Notes under the pieces: model-generated | Told to the model about the DNA's origin: nothing | What the model saw: the letters and a program-made list of their open reading frames with translations, nothing else | Databases searched by the model: none | Made by a program: the position numbers and the translations under genes | NCBI GenBank assembly: GCA_003508835.1 | Contig: PUFA01000006.1 | Span: 9,362,001 to 9,426,000, forward strand | DNA length: 64,000 bases | Direction: 5' to 3' | DNA from: Eonycteris spelaea | Lineage: Eukaryota > Chordata > Mammalia > Chiroptera > Pteropodidae | Shown here: positions 21,731 through 34,760 of the stretch, piece by piece | How the letters are laid out: the number at the start of each line of letters is the position of its first letter | Numbering within the stretch: the stretch's first letter is position 1

Positions 21731-21830
21731 AGATTATAAGCTCCACGAGGAGAGGCACAGTACCTGAGACACAGTGGCTGCTCAATGCTAATTTTTAAGT
21801 GAGTAAATAAATGAATCAAGCATTTGTTAA
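21731..21830 (+). mobile_element. L2 LINE 3' end, sense
   Basis: 'agattataagctccacgagg' followed by 'gcacagtacctgagacacag' and a tail ending in 'aaataaatgaatcaa' match the sense L2 terminus. Confidence 0.75.
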
Positions 21831-22559
21831 GTCCTGAACTTTTGTGTGCCGCCTCCTATGCTCAGCTAGTCCCCTGGCCAAAGCCACACCTCAGGTATCT
21901 TCTCAGCTGAGGAGAACTCACGCTGAAAATCCTAGCCAGGAGCAAGACCAGCCTGACAGAGGCAGCTGCCTCCCAGACACCTGGACCCTTCTCTTGGTGC
22001 CGATCCAGGGATGTGACACAACTCAGTGGGTGAGAGGTTCTGCCATCAGCAATGCAGAGATACCTCTGCTGGTCCAGTATTCCCCGTCAACATAATAAAC
22101 AACCCCTGGGTGGTGTTAGCTAAAAATGATGACAAATGAGCTGCCTCTGTATCTCCAGGCAGGGAAAATCATATTTGGTCCACAGTGGTGGCTTCTGTGT
22201 TCAGCATGTGCAGGAGAATCAGAGAACCTGGAGACAGAAACAGGAAGCTGAGAAGCATGGGCTTATTTCCACAGAGCGATTGGATGTGGTACAGGGACAG
22301 GCCTGCTGCCTCGCCTGGTCTGCCACACACAGTTCTCTGCCTTTGCTGAATGCATCCCCTGCTTGAAAGGAAGAAGGAGACCCTGCTTTGTTTCCAGCCC
22401 CCGAGGCACAGCAACTGTACTAAACTTTTTAAAATCAATCCCAGGCTCTGCCCTTAGCGCCGGTGCAGAGTGGAAACTGGACGTAGCTTTGGAAGTGTGT
22501 CCCCGGATGGTGTGTGGAGGAATCCTCACAGTCTGGCAGGGGGAGGGGGCCTGAGTTTT
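21831..22559. other. Intronic sequence, nothing recognised
   Basis: Moderate GC content. Short ORFs on both strands lack protein-like features. Confidence 0.4.
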
Positions 22560-22738
22560 GCTTTCACACAGACCTGAGTTTGAATCCCAGCTCTTCCACT
22601 GCTACCTGTTTGACCTTGAGCATGTTTCTTCGACCTTGAGGAGCTTCGGTTTCTTCACAAGTAAAGCAGTAGGGGCGTTACAGCCATTTTGAAGGGTCAC
22701 TGCGAATGTCAGGGAGATAATGTTAATGATGCACGTGG
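22560..22738 (+). mobile_element. MIR SINE, sense
   Basis: 'gacctgagtttgaatcccag', 'ctgtttgaccttgagcatg' and 'cggtttcttcacaagtaaa' give the MIR core. Confidence 0.85.
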
Positions 22739-23645
22739 ATCAGCGTTGGTCCCCTTCTCTGACCTGCACAGATGAGATGCACTCATGTGTTCTGGGTTTG
22801 TGTGTACGCGCGCTGCTGTTCCCCAGGGATCCAGCCATGAAGTCCCTCTGAAGCACTTGCCAAGTGGTGACACAGTAAAAGAATGGGCTATGCCTTGTTC
22901 TCTGTTCTCCACTGTGAACTCCTTTGGGGCACGGACCATGTTTTGCAAAATCCACCCCTTCCATCTCTCCACTGCCATATGCACAGCCTGCAGCCAAGCA
23001 GCCCTCCCTAGACTTGCTGAAGGGAAGATTGTATTTGGCTTGGAGCTCTGGGGTTCTTGATAGAACCTAGGGTGTTCCTAACTTGAATGGAGAAAGAACA
23101 TTGCACCTTCCTGCCCCCCTCCCCAATCTCCTATGGAGACTTAGCATTTCTACCAATCAAGCAGTATTAGCACAGCAGTGATAGCATACCTATGAATCTA
23201 TCACTGATAGATCACTGATATTTTCGTAAAACATTACAGTTGTTGCGACTCTCTAGAAATAGCATGTGTGCTTCAAACTACAGGATTTATCAGACCCGTT
23301 GCTAGATTTGTTAATAATGCATTAATGAAGGAGTACCTATATTACTATATGACAATGTTTTTAGGATATTTTGGAAACGATATTTCAGTAGAATTGGTTT
23401 TCTTTATAATTCTATGTATTTTGTTTTATGCATTCAAAAACATCATTTGAGAACGTTTCACTAGGCTGCCAAAGGGGGCCGTGGCACAACAAAGGTGGAG
23501 AGAGAACCTGTGGCCTGGGAGGTCCATGGATGGGCTTCTTAGGTCTGCGGATCCCCCAACGTGAATGAAAAAGGTGGAAAGTTAGATTCCTAGAAAAGTT
23601 ATTTCTAGCTTTCCTTAAGAATTCCAAAGTAGCTAAGAATTAGAT
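22739..23645. other. Intronic sequence, mostly unrecognised
   Basis: A weak sense L2-like motif ('gtgaactcctttggggcacg') lies at 22914-22935. The remainder, including an AT-rich part at 23200-23450, is not recognised. Confidence 0.4.
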
Positions 23646-23852
23646 CAGTGGTTCTTGGGGAATTTTCCCTCCCAGTGGAATTTTGGCAATGTCTGAAGAC
23701 ATTTTTGGTCGTCACACCTGGGAGGTACTACTTGGCATTCAATGGGTAGAGGCCCGGGATGCTGCTAAACATGTTAAACGCAAAGCCTGTCCACCCTAAA
23801 AAAAGAGTGATCCTGCCCCAAATGACAATAGTGCTGAGGTTGAGAAACACTG
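23646..23852 (+). mobile_element. MER20-type hAT-Charlie element, near complete
   Basis: Begins CAGTGGTTCT and ends GAGAAACACTG, forming imperfect terminal inverted repeats. Internal text 'tggcaatgtctgaagacatt', 'gggatgctgctaaacatg' and 'caatagtgctgaggttgag' is diagnostic. I recall this family as MER20. Confidence 0.85.
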
Positions 23853-24419
23853 GGCTAGACTCTCCCGCATTCATGGAATTTCTATGATCGTTAAGACCAC
23901 GGGAGGCGGGGGGCGGGTGGTGGTGGTGGAAATCAGTGCGTACGTTCATTAGAGACACCTGTGATATTCTCTCCTCCAAACTCATGCGCATCTGCAGTCA
24001 GTACCAGGCCTAGAGCTTGGCACTAGGATTACAGAGAGAATCAGGACTCTGGAGAAGCTCTGGGGCTACAATTCAGCAAGGTGTGAGACCCAGTCGAGTT
24101 ATGTTCAAGGTGCAACCATTATATAAATCCTGTTGGCGGTGTGCTGGGGATCTGCGTGAATGCGATGGAACACGGTTTCTGCCCCAAAGAATCCGCACTG
24201 CCCCCAGAAGGCAAACACCAAATGATGCCATGGCATGTGCTACGTGTGATGATGGAGACACAGGGTGCTATGAGGACACGCAGCAGCATATGTGCTTGAG
24301 TATGTGTTGGGGAGCAGATAATACACCTTAGTGTAGTGGCTGATGAGGTCTCCAGGAGGTGGTAAAGTTCAGCTTGTGGCCTAAAAGATAAATAGGAGTT
24401 GACTAGAGCAGACGATGGG
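23853..24419. other. Intronic sequence, nothing recognised
   Basis: Contains a G-rich patch (23902-23930) with GGGAGGCGGGGGGCGGG, which could fold as a quadruplex on the + strand. Confidence 0.4.
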
Positions 24420-24990
24420 GGAGAGGATGCTTCAATCAGAGGGAACAGTGAATTTGAAGACTCAGAGTGAGCAAAAGAGTGTGAAGTATTAGATGAACCA
24501 AATGGAACCTGGCTTAGACTGGAGTGTCATTTAAAAGGAAGAATGGCAAGAAGAGAAGCCTTGGAGAGGAGTAAGGGCCAGTTCATGGGAGTTCTTGTGT
24601 GCTGTATTTAGGATTTGAGGCTTCATCTGGAAAAGCCACTGTAGGGTTTTAAGCAAGAGTGGCAGGTGATTTTTTTTGAAAGGTGCAGATTGGTAAGTAA
24701 GAGGCCTAGAATTTGGTGGATAGCTGTTGCAGAGAGAGATAGAGAGAGAGAGAGAGAGGGGGGGGGGAGGGGGAGAGAATAAGAACATAGCTGCCCAGGA
24801 ACCCAGGGGAGGCTCCTTAGAGGAGGTGCTATGTGAACTGAATCTGGAATAGTAAGGTTTGCTAGGCCGAGAAGGCAGGGGAAGGGATTCCAGGTGAAGA
24901 GCCAAGCATTGTAAAGGCCTGAAAAGGCCTTGGGTGTTTGTAGATGATGAGCTGTTTGGTGTGACTGAAGCATGTTGAGCAGGGTAGAGA
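24420..24990 (-). mobile_element. L2 LINE, antisense, interrupted by a GA repeat
   Basis: 'ggccagttcatgggagttct', 'tgtagggttttaagcaagag' and, after the simple repeat, 'gaggctccttagaggaggtg' and 'cattgtaaaggcctg' follow reversed L2. The order suggests two overlapping L2 pieces. Confidence 0.75.
24731..24778 (+). repeat. (GA)n / G-rich simple repeat
   Basis: A run of GA dinucleotides continues into a ten-base G run and a GGGGA stretch. Confidence 0.95.
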
Positions 24991-25444
24991 GCTAAGATGA
25001 GGCTCAGTGCTAGCATCTCTATGACCGTGGCCTCTGGTCTGCTCCTAAAAGGTGATTGCAGAGGACCAAAATGACCCCTGCTTTTCCCATCTGTCCAGCA
25101 AGGTGCCCCTGACAGAAGGCATGCATGGAGTTGGGCCAGAGTCCCGTCATAGACTTGAGGTGCACAGTTGGCTCACCATGTGGCAGGTGAATCTTCAGTG
25201 GGCATGATGACTTACCTTGCATCTGCAGCTGTCCTCTGCATTTCCTCTTAGGCCAGTTTCAGTAATTGCATGGCTCCAATAAATCCATATCTCCAGCCCA
25301 GATTGTGCTCCCAGATTCCAGTCTACAGCCCTAATTGCCTTCTGGCCATCTCCGTCTGGATGTCCCACTGGCATCTCTGACTAAATTTGTCCAAAATTGA
25401 CCTTAGCAGTCAATAAATATTTGCAGAATTGAATTGAATTTTCC
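24991..25444. other. Intronic sequence, nothing recognised
   Basis: Contains 'cagtcaataaatatttgcag' at about 25408, which may be a stray L2 tail. No other features. Confidence 0.35.
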
Positions 25445-25755
25445 TGCCAAACTTCTCAAAAGAGTTATCTCCTCAAAGTTATCATTATTTGTAGACAACA
25501 TGATTGTGTACCTAAAACACCCAGGGGAATCAACTGAGAAATCTTTAGAATTAATAAGTTCAGAAACCCAGTTGGATGCAAGATGAATGTATCAAAATCT
25601 ATAGGTTTTCTTTATATCAGTAATAACCAGCTAGGAAAAAACTAATGGGGAAAATGGCATTCACTAGAGCTACAAAAAAGGCATAAAATGTCTGGGAATA
25701 ACCTTAACGAGATGTGACTGGGACCTATGTACAGAAAAATACAAATCTTTACTGA
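25445..25755 (+). mobile_element. Ancient L1 ORF2 fragment, sense
   Basis: Text such as 'tatttgtagacaacatgatt', 'gatgcaagatgaatgtatca', 'caatagagctacaaaa'-like 'cactagagctacaaaaaagg' and 'gtctgggaataaccttaacg' corresponds to the L1 ORF2 region after the RT catalytic motif. Frames are broken. Confidence 0.8.
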
Positions 25756-25764
25756 AAGATTAGC

Positions 25765-25955
25765 TGGTATTTATTACTCCATTATAGTGTATTAGGTACT
25801 ATACTGAGCATTTAGCAATTTGCCAGATATTATCACGTGAATCTGTATAGCCATCCTAGAAATGGGTGCTAATTTCAAAGATATTGAAACGAAGCTTTAA
25901 AGAGTACATAAATTGCCCACAAAGTGGCAAAACGAAATTTGAACACAAGACTTTT
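25765..25955 (-). mobile_element. MIR SINE, antisense, degenerate
   Basis: 'tattaggtactatactgagc', 'atattatcacgtgaatctg' and 'aaattgcccacaaagtggca' follow the reversed MIR order. Confidence 0.65.
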
Positions 25956-26024
25956 TTGTAACTTTCAAATATAGACAAGCGAAGTTGGTAGGTGTTATCT
26001 GAATATTATTTACAAAATTTACTC

Positions 26025-26290
26025 ATTTCACTCATCCATTCATTTCAGAAATATGCGCTGAGCATCTGCTGTGGGCAAGTGCTGAATGAGGTGCTGGAGA
26101 TAAAGATATAAGAAAATATAAAGGAGTTTACTGGAGGAGAAGCCACATATATATCACCCTTGGTGAAGGCAAGGATAGCCACTAATTTACTAATTCATTC
26201 ACTAGGGAGAAGAGGAGAAGGCAGAGGAAGAATGCTTGCCATTGTCTTCAGGGTTGCAAGAAGACTTCCTGGAGGGGTGGCCAGTGTTAA
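26025..26290 (-). mobile_element. L2 LINE, antisense
   Basis: 'tcatccattcatttcagaaa', 'tgagcatctgctgtgggcaa' and later 'agacttcctggaggggtgg' match reversed L2. Confidence 0.7.
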
Positions 26291-26369
26291 AACACCTGGG
26301 TTAGCTGGGTGAAGGATCTAGAGAGAGAGAGCATTCCATGCACAGAGAGCTGGGTGGGCAATTAATATC

Positions 26370-26900
26370 CATGAATTCATTCGTTCAACCAACAACTCTT
26401 CTCTGAGCATCTGCTATGTGTAGGTACAGGTCTACGTGCTGGAGAGAGACCCGAGAACAAAATAGCAACCCTCCCCTTTTCCCCTCCTGCGCTCCTGGGG
26501 TTGCATTCTAGTGGGGGACAGTTAGGAGGGAGACAGAAAATAAACAGGAAAAGCCTGTCAGAGGGTGCTAAGTGCTGTGGATAAAAGTAAAGCAGTAACC
26601 TCGAGCACCTGGTTTGAGAGGCGAGAGCCCTGGGTTTTATTTAGGGTGGTCTCTGAGGAGGTGATATTTGACTCAGACCGAAGGAAGTGATGGAGCGCAT
26701 CACACAGCATTGGGGGAAGAGCTTTCTGGGCTGAAGGTTGAGCAAACGCAAGTGTCCCAAGGTGGGTGTGGGATGGGCTTCAGGAGCAGCCAGGAGGCAG
26801 CATGGCCCATCACAGGGATAAAGGGATGAGAGACAGGTGAGGAGGTCAAGGGCCAGCGGATGTCCATTTGAGACACAGCAAGGACTTTGGCTTTCTGTTG
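26370..26900 (-). mobile_element. L2 LINE, antisense, second copy
   Basis: 'ttcattcgttcaaccaacaa', 'gggttgcattctagtggggg', 'ggtggtctctgaggaggtga' and 'tgggggaagagctttctggg' appear in the correct reversed order. This is a second 3' end only 350 bp from the first. Confidence 0.9.
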
Positions 26901-26934
26901 AGTGAGACGAGAAGCCAGAATGAAGTTTTTTTTT

Positions 26935-27619
26935 AAAATGTCAAAAAGGGAATAAATATATTGCCAAGAAAAAGACAATAATGTGACTGCCTGTACAAAG
27001 TGAACATTTTCATCTACATGAAAAATCTAAGCAAAGCACACAACCAGGTAGAAAAAAATATTTGCAGCAAATATGACAAATCCCGATTGATAAGAAAAAT
27101 ACTAAGAGCTCTTAGAAGATTTAAGTACATAAAATTTAGAAACCTCTATATGTCAAACGGCATAAAATTAAAAGGCCAAAACTACTACGGAATGTATATA
27201 TGTACTGCATATGATGTACAGAGGACATAAATATGTAAATCCATAAAAAAAAAATAAACACCACATTGAAAAATGAGCCAGAGCTCATCAGATAGTTCCC
27301 AAAAGGAAGAATAAAAATTATTAGGAAAAGTTTGAAAAAATATCGAATCTGAGTCACAAAGAGATTCTAAAAAAAACAAGCTAGCATGTTTTGCACCTAT
27401 CCAGTAGGCAAAAACTTCTCAATAGATGATAGACAACATTGGTGAATATGCTTTGAGAAAAGCATTCTTACACATGGCCGATGAGAATGTAAGTGGTTCA
27501 TGTTTTCTGGAAAGTATTAGGGTGATTCAGAGTCAAAGCCTCAGAAAGATCATACCCTTTGATCCAGTAACCTGTACTTCTGGAACTCTGTCCTAGGGAA
27601 ATCATCCAAAACAAAACAC
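26935..27619 (+). mobile_element. Ancient L1 (L1ME-like), sense, part 1
   Basis: Coding-derived text of the L1 ORF2 C-terminal region: 'gaaaaaaatatttgcagcaa', 'cacattgaaaaatgagccag', 'ttgatccagtaacctgtact' and 'gtcctagggaaatcatccaa'. It stops near 27620 and resumes at 28183. Confidence 0.8.
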
Positions 27620-28182
27620 ATGGATAACATCCTGAAGAGTCTAGTTCCCTAGGGTTGTTCTTGAGCTCAGGATGGGTTTTAACCGGGTTTGGTAGCTGCA
27701 TGAACTTAGAGGCATTAATGAGAGAAGGCAGGTACCATCTTGGGTACTGAGAAAGAATGCAAGGTACCCTCAGATGAAAGTCTCTAGCAGCATTTCTGTC
27801 TACAGGGCAGCAAGCTAATCTCTGAAAGTGAAGAACAGGTTTTTCTTGGAAGAAATTCAGCATTTCATAGACACGGAAGGACATTTAGCCGCTTTGGCGT
27901 GGGCTCCCATTCTGTTAGCATTTCAATAGGTGCCCTGGGTCATAACTTAACTCACTAACATACATTTCATTTCAGGGAGACCTCCAAACAGAGTCAGTCT
28001 TCTAGCCCGATCTAACCAGCTCCGATAGTGCCTGTTGCAGAGGTCAGCCAGCCTAATGTGGACAGTGCCTCCCCTCCCCTGAAATGAAAGCTGGATGTCA
28101 CTGCTGCAGTAGTGAACCTTCATTCTTGGACTCTGGCCATGGAAAAGCATTTTCCACTGCACTGACCAGTATTCTGTCACTA
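27620..28182. other. Unrecognised 560-bp segment splitting an ancient L1
   Basis: The L1 text breaks off before and continues after this segment. I recognise no LTR ends (no TG...CA pair with a duplication), no terminal inverted repeats and no exon. It may be a degraded LTR or DNA transposon, or filler from a rearrangement. Confidence 0.5.
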
Positions 28183-28990
28183 AACCTTATTTATAATAGA
28201 AAAAAAAATCTAGTAACAATGGAAATATTAGACAATAGGAGAATAGTTGAGTGAATTCTAGTATAACTATATATTGGAATGTTGTGCATCCATTTAAAAT
28301 GCTGTTTATGAACAGATTCAATCTCTTGGGAGAAAAGCTCCTGTTATAATGTTTACTGAATTGTTGCAAAAGAAAAGCGAGACATGACCTGAATGGCCAC
28401 CAGTAGGGGAGTGGTTGAATAAATTGAGAGACACTCATGCCGTGGAATATTATACATTTATATAAAAACAAGTGAGATATGTATCTACTGACCTGGAAGG
28501 TGTCCCTGATGGATTGTTAAGTGAAAAAGCAAGTTGTAGAGAAATGAGCTAAACCTGATCTCACATTTAAAATAAAATAATAAAAATTCTCCCGGAATGT
28601 GTTCATTTGTTTGCATGAGAGAAAGGAGGTTGGAGAGGGACGCATACCTGCCTATTAATTTCAGTTACTTCAGATTGGATGGAAGAGAGAGAGATGAGAT
28701 TAATTTTTCTTTATATTCTTTGTATTGTATGTACGCCTATCTATGCATATTACAAGATTGCTTTTTGTAATTTGACTAAAGAATAATTTACTGAAAAAAA
28801 GAGCATGCAAAATTACATACACATTATCATCTCACCAATGTGAAATATGCATGGAAAAATCTAGAAAAAATAAATGAAAATATTAATAGCAATTGCCTTT
28901 GGAAGAAAGGTGAGATTGTAATGTTTCCTCTTTTTTATCCTTGCCTATATTTTCTAAATTTTCTACAATGAGAAAAAATGTACAAATCGC
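28183..28990 (+). mobile_element. Ancient L1 (L1ME-like), sense, part 2 with 3' UTR
   Basis: 'ttatttataatagaaaaaaa', 'tagtataactatatattgga', 'gtagggga gtggttgaataa' and the terminal 'ttttctacaatgagaaaaaa' follow the end of ORF2 and the 3' UTR of an L1ME-type element. The ORF2 stretch with 'ggaatattatacatttat' appears twice (28276 and 28443), so two overlapping copies or an internal duplication are present. Confidence 0.8.
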
Positions 28991-29094
28991 TGTGTAAAAC
29001 ATAGTGGCCTGCACCTTCTCACCAGCCAATCTTGCCTTTACCTATTGCAATCCGGCCTTTGTCCACCTTGCCACCTGCCTCCTTCCTTGCTGAA

Positions 29095-29215
29095 ATTCAT
29101 GTATCCATTCAGCAAATACTTATTGAACTCTAGGCACTGGGGATGCAGCAGAAACCAGGACAAAGCTCCCACTTTTAGCGTTCCTACTTCCAGAGGGATC
29201 ATTTAGACACCAGAC
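29095..29215 (-). mobile_element. L2 LINE 3' end, antisense
   Basis: 'tatccattcagcaaatactt', 'gaactctaggcactggggat' then 'cagcagaaaccaggaca'. Confidence 0.7.
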
Positions 29216-29440
29216 TGAATGACTTCCTCCAAGACCCTCATGTTAGCCTCTTTGCGGCATTCAACACATTGAGTCACCTTCTTGTATATGAGACGACCCT
29301 CTGATTCTCTTCCCACCGTTTGGCCTACCTCCTTGCCCCCTACTATGTTACCTTTCTTGTCCCCTGTACACGGAAAGCGTCTCCCTGGGCTCTGTTTTGA
29401 ACCCCCTTCACTTCTTTCCCCATAGCAGGAGATGCTCTTC
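29216..29440 (+). mobile_element. L2 LINE internal fragment, sense
   Basis: 'tttgcggcattcaacacatt', 'ttctcttcccaccgttt' and 'ctccctgggctctgttttga' resemble the L2 coding region. The opposite orientation to its neighbour shows a separate insertion. Confidence 0.55.
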
Positions 29441-29839
29441 ATAATCAGATTCTGAACTAGAAACTGCAGTCTTGTGCTGGTTTGAGCCCAGGCAGCAGTC
29501 CGGGATGTTGGGGTGGGATGCTGAATGTTGGTATCAGTGGTTGCCCAGGACGTGAATGAAGGTAGCCCTTAAGGTGTGGTCCCTGTGGGATCATATTCCA
29601 GGATCCCGTTTAGCAGGGTACTGCCATGTGGACTTTTTGTTTATGTCTAGTCTATGATCTGAACCCTGTGGCCCATCACAGGGTCTAACCTAGAGGAATA
29701 AATGAATGAATGACAACACCAGGCAGGTTTCAGAGCATGAGCCAAGTAGATCTGGTGCCACTGCCAGTGAAGGGAAGTTTAGGGACATGAACTACGGGGC
29801 TCCTTTGAAAGCTCTGAATGTGGAAGCTTTATTTCATTG
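29441..29839. other. Intronic sequence, nothing recognised
   Basis: Apart from a short TGAA repeat at 29700-29713 I see no repeat or exon. Confidence 0.4.
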
Positions 29840-31316
29840 TTATTGTGGCTGAAATATTTTTTTTTGGTTTCTGGACCACTTAGGTCTTCTTTTGTGAACT
29901 AACTTGTTCAAGACTCTGTCCAATTTTTCAATTATAGTGCTTCTTGTTTTCCTAGTAAAAGTTCTTTCTATATTAAGAATATTACTTCTCTACCTAATAT
30001 TTTTGTATGCCTTTTGGTTTTGATTCTATTTTTGACATTCAACCATAAATACTTTTTGTATAATACTATCAACCTTGTGGTATCCTCCACATCAATCTTG
30101 TAGGATCTTCCACAGCTTTTATGTTCAGAAAATCAAAGATAATCATTTGCCTTTATTTTCTTCTAATTATTTTTCATCTTGACTTGTTTTAAACTTTTAA
30201 CTCTTTATTCCATCTGGAATTTATTTTAGTATTTGATGTAAGCTGAGAATATAATTCATTCCCCAAACAGTTAACTTGTGGACCTTGCAAAAAATTTTTT
30301 TCTTTTCTCATTGGTTTTTAATGTCATATTACACATATTTCAATTTTATGTATAGCGAAGTTATTCCTGTAATAGTGTTTCGTGTTCTCCCTGTCCACTC
30401 CTGGACCACGTCCACACTATTTTCATGAGCATCATTTGGTGATTCTGTTTAGTAGCTTCTAGAATAAGAATGATGCATCTACTACCTTTAAAAAAATTCG
30501 CCTTGTCTGTAACTGGTATTTTTCTAGTTAAACTTAGGTACTATTTTACTAAATCTAAAACAGGTCATCGGGCTTTTGATCAGAATTGCATTAAGCTTGT
30601 AAATTAACTTTTCAATAACTTTTCGAAAGGTTAATATTCTAAATTAACCTTTCCGTAGTTAGTCTTTCCACTCAAGGTTATGCTGTGTCTCTCCAATTAT
30701 TCAAACATTCTATCCCCCTATAAAAGTTATTTTCATACAGTGCCTGCACCTTACTTATTAAATTTGGTTCTGTTTATTACATGCATTTTGTAGTTATCAT
30801 AAATAAAACCTATTTTCTTTATATTTTTACCTGTCGCTGGCATAGAGAAATGTTATTGGTTTTGTATATTTATTTTGCATATGGCTACTTCACTGAAATT
30901 CCTTGTTAATTCTAATAGCTTTATAATTGATTCTCCTGGGTTTTCTGGGTATATTAACATATCATCTGCAAAGCATATTTTTGCTTGCTTCGTCCTCATT
31001 TGTTTTTGGCTTGCATTGCATGGGCTAGCTCTTCCAATAAGGTGTGAAATCTCAGAGGTGATAGCAGCATTTCTGCCTCATTCCTGGTCTTAATCAGGTG
31101 TTTCACCATAAGTATGATGTAGGTAATTGTTCTAAAATGGATGCTTTATCATGGTTAAGGAAATAGTCTTTTTCCTAGTCCCAGATGCTTATTTTAATCA
31201 GGTTTACTTGTCTAATTTTATTAAATGCCCATTTGGCATTTATTCAGAAGACCTTTACTTTTTCCTCTTTTAATGGGATGCTCTGTGTTAAGATAGTTTT
31301 TTAATATTAAAGTCAT
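29840..31316 (-). mobile_element. Ancient L1 ORF2 region, antisense
   Basis: A long AT-rich block contains 'actctttattccatctggaa', 'catatggctacttcactgaa', 'gctttataattgattctcct' and 'atatcatctgcaaagcatat'. Their order matches the RT and C-terminal part of an old L1M ORF2 read backwards. Heavily mutated with no open frames. Confidence 0.75.
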
Positions 31317-31354
31317 TTTAGGGATTAACTGTCCTTTGTCAGTTAATCCCTAAA
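31317..31354. repeat. 15-bp perfect inverted repeat, 8-nt loop
   Basis: TTTAGGGATTAACTG (31317-31331) and CAGTTAATCCCTAAA (31340-31354) are exact reverse complements around TCCTTTGT. The pair sits at the edge of the preceding L1. Confidence 0.95.
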
Positions 31355-31389
31355 GTGGGCTTTAAAAAAATTAGCACTGAGTCAGTTTA

Positions 31390-31635
31390 TCAGCGTTATA
31401 GTTAAGACGGTGGATCCGAAGTGGATTGCTTACATTTGAATCCCCGTTTGCGAGCAATGGTGTGACTTGGGCCCCCTTTCCTTAATCTCTCTTTGCCTTA
31501 ATTTTTCATCTGTAAAATGGAGATGATATGGACAGTATCCACTTGCTCGGGCTGTTGTGAGGATTAAACAAGTCAGTATATGTAAAGTTCTCAGAAGAGT
31601 GTTTAATCAAACACACTGAGTATAAGCAATATGTT
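31390..31635 (+). mobile_element. MIR SINE, sense
   Basis: 'atttgaatccccgtttgcga', 'tgacttgggccccctttcct' and 'catctgtaaaatggagatga', then 'ggctgttgtgaggattaaac', give an unusually complete MIR. Confidence 0.9.
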
Positions 31636-31639
31636 AAAT

Positions 31640-32880
31640 TATTGAGAACTTACCACGTGCCTGGTACTGAGCTTGGTGTGTGGCTTCAAAAATGGAAATA
31701 CTCACATATGGTCTGTCTTCTTGTGAAGCTTACAGCCTGGCAAGAAGACATGTTTATAAAATAATCACATGGAAGCATGGAAATTTGCATCTGTGATGGG
31801 TGCCACCAAGGAGAAGTTATGGTGTTATGAGCACACATAATAAGGGGTTTGACCTAGTAGAGGAGAGACACCTGACTGAGATCTGTAAGCTTAATATGCC
31901 ACGAAGGAGGGAAGAATGTTCTAAGCGGAGTGAAAACAGCATGTGCAAAGGTCCTGTGGCTATGCAGTAAGAAAGTATGGCAGGAACAAAGGGCTAAGAT
32001 GGGTGGGACTTGATTGGAAATCTAGTGACACAAGGCTAAGAGGTCATTAGGGGCCAGACCATGCAGCGGCCCTTGCAGATGTTTAGTTATTTTTCCTTAT
32101 TAAAAAACAAAGAAGGTTCACGAGTGATAGTATCATTGCATCGCTGAGGAGTGAGAGGAGCAGACACTTCAGCCCCACTCAAATGCCTTGCATCACAAGC
32201 TGTGTTTTAGCCAGGACCCCAGGTGATGCGCATGCACAGTGAAGTTAGAGACTTCTGCCCTGAAAGGAAGTGTTTCCAGGAGGGTGTGTATGAGCAGCAG
32301 TGTTAGAGGCAGCTGAGACAGAGCTCTGTCAAAAGGAAGACTGAAGAATATGCGCTGGACCCATCAGTGACCTTAGACCTGTTTGGATAGGTCAGTGGTA
32401 CCAGAAGGCAGAAATGACAGAGCTGAAGAGTGAGTGGGAAGTAAGGAAATGGCACCAAAAATTATAGAGAGATTGTGCTTTGTAGAAATTTGTCTGTGAA
32501 GGGGAAGACAGACAAGGCTGGAGGGAGATGAGTGGAGTGGGGAATTGTTTTCTTAATGATAAGAGTCTTGAGCACATTTAAAATGGGAAGGTTCTAGTGG
32601 AGAGGAAATGATTAAACATATGTAAGATACATAAGAGAGAAACCTAGATAAGGTTCTTGGAGAGGAGGGAGAAATGAGATCCAAAGGGCACATGGAAGTG
32701 TTGTGTTTAGATAGAAGGGGCCATGCTTCCTTTGTAGGATGAAGAAAGGCAGCGTGGGCAGCCTGGATGGGTTTGGAATTGGGAAGACAAGGGATCGCCA
32801 CTGAGGGCTTTTGTTTTCTATGGAGAGTGAGAGAGGGCAGCAGCTGAGAGGAGGAGTCTAGAGAGTCAGGAGGCTGTAGA
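31640..32880 (-). mobile_element. Long L2 LINE copy, antisense
   Basis: The 3' end starts at 'attgagaacttaccacgtgc'. Downstream come 'gcttacagcctggcaagaag', 'gcatgtgcaaaggtcctgtg', 'gggccagaccatgcagcggc', and after a short MER5-like interruption (about 32200-32265) further L2 body such as 'gagtgagtgggaagtaagga' and 'gagatccaaagggcaca'. About 1.2 kb is a long span for an L2 relic. Confidence 0.75.
32200..32265 (-). mobile_element. MER5-like fragment inside L2
   Basis: 'ttagccaggaccccaggtga' with 'tgcgcatgcacagtgaagtt' recalls one end of a MER5 element. Confidence 0.5.
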
Positions 32881-34584
<1,704 letters not shown>

Positions 34585-34760
34585 CTTCACTCATTCATTC
34601 CACAGGTATTTCATGAGCACCTGTTATGTTCCATGAACTGACCTGGGGGCTGGGGATACAGCAGTGAGCTAAACAAAGCCACCGTCGTCACAGGTTACAT
34701 TCTAATGGGAAAGATCGGCATGGACTTGAATATGTGAGTTAGGAGTTCAAGGACATCAGG
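34585..34760 (-). mobile_element. L2 LINE 3' end, antisense
   Basis: 'cactcattcattccacaggt', 'ctggggatacagcagtgagc' and 'ggttacattctaatgggaaa' match reversed L2. Confidence 0.9.

Noticed and set aside
27947..27975. Acceptor-like 'acatttcatttcag' followed by a short open stretch
   Set aside because: No matching donor, no conserved peptide, and it lies in an insert within an L1.
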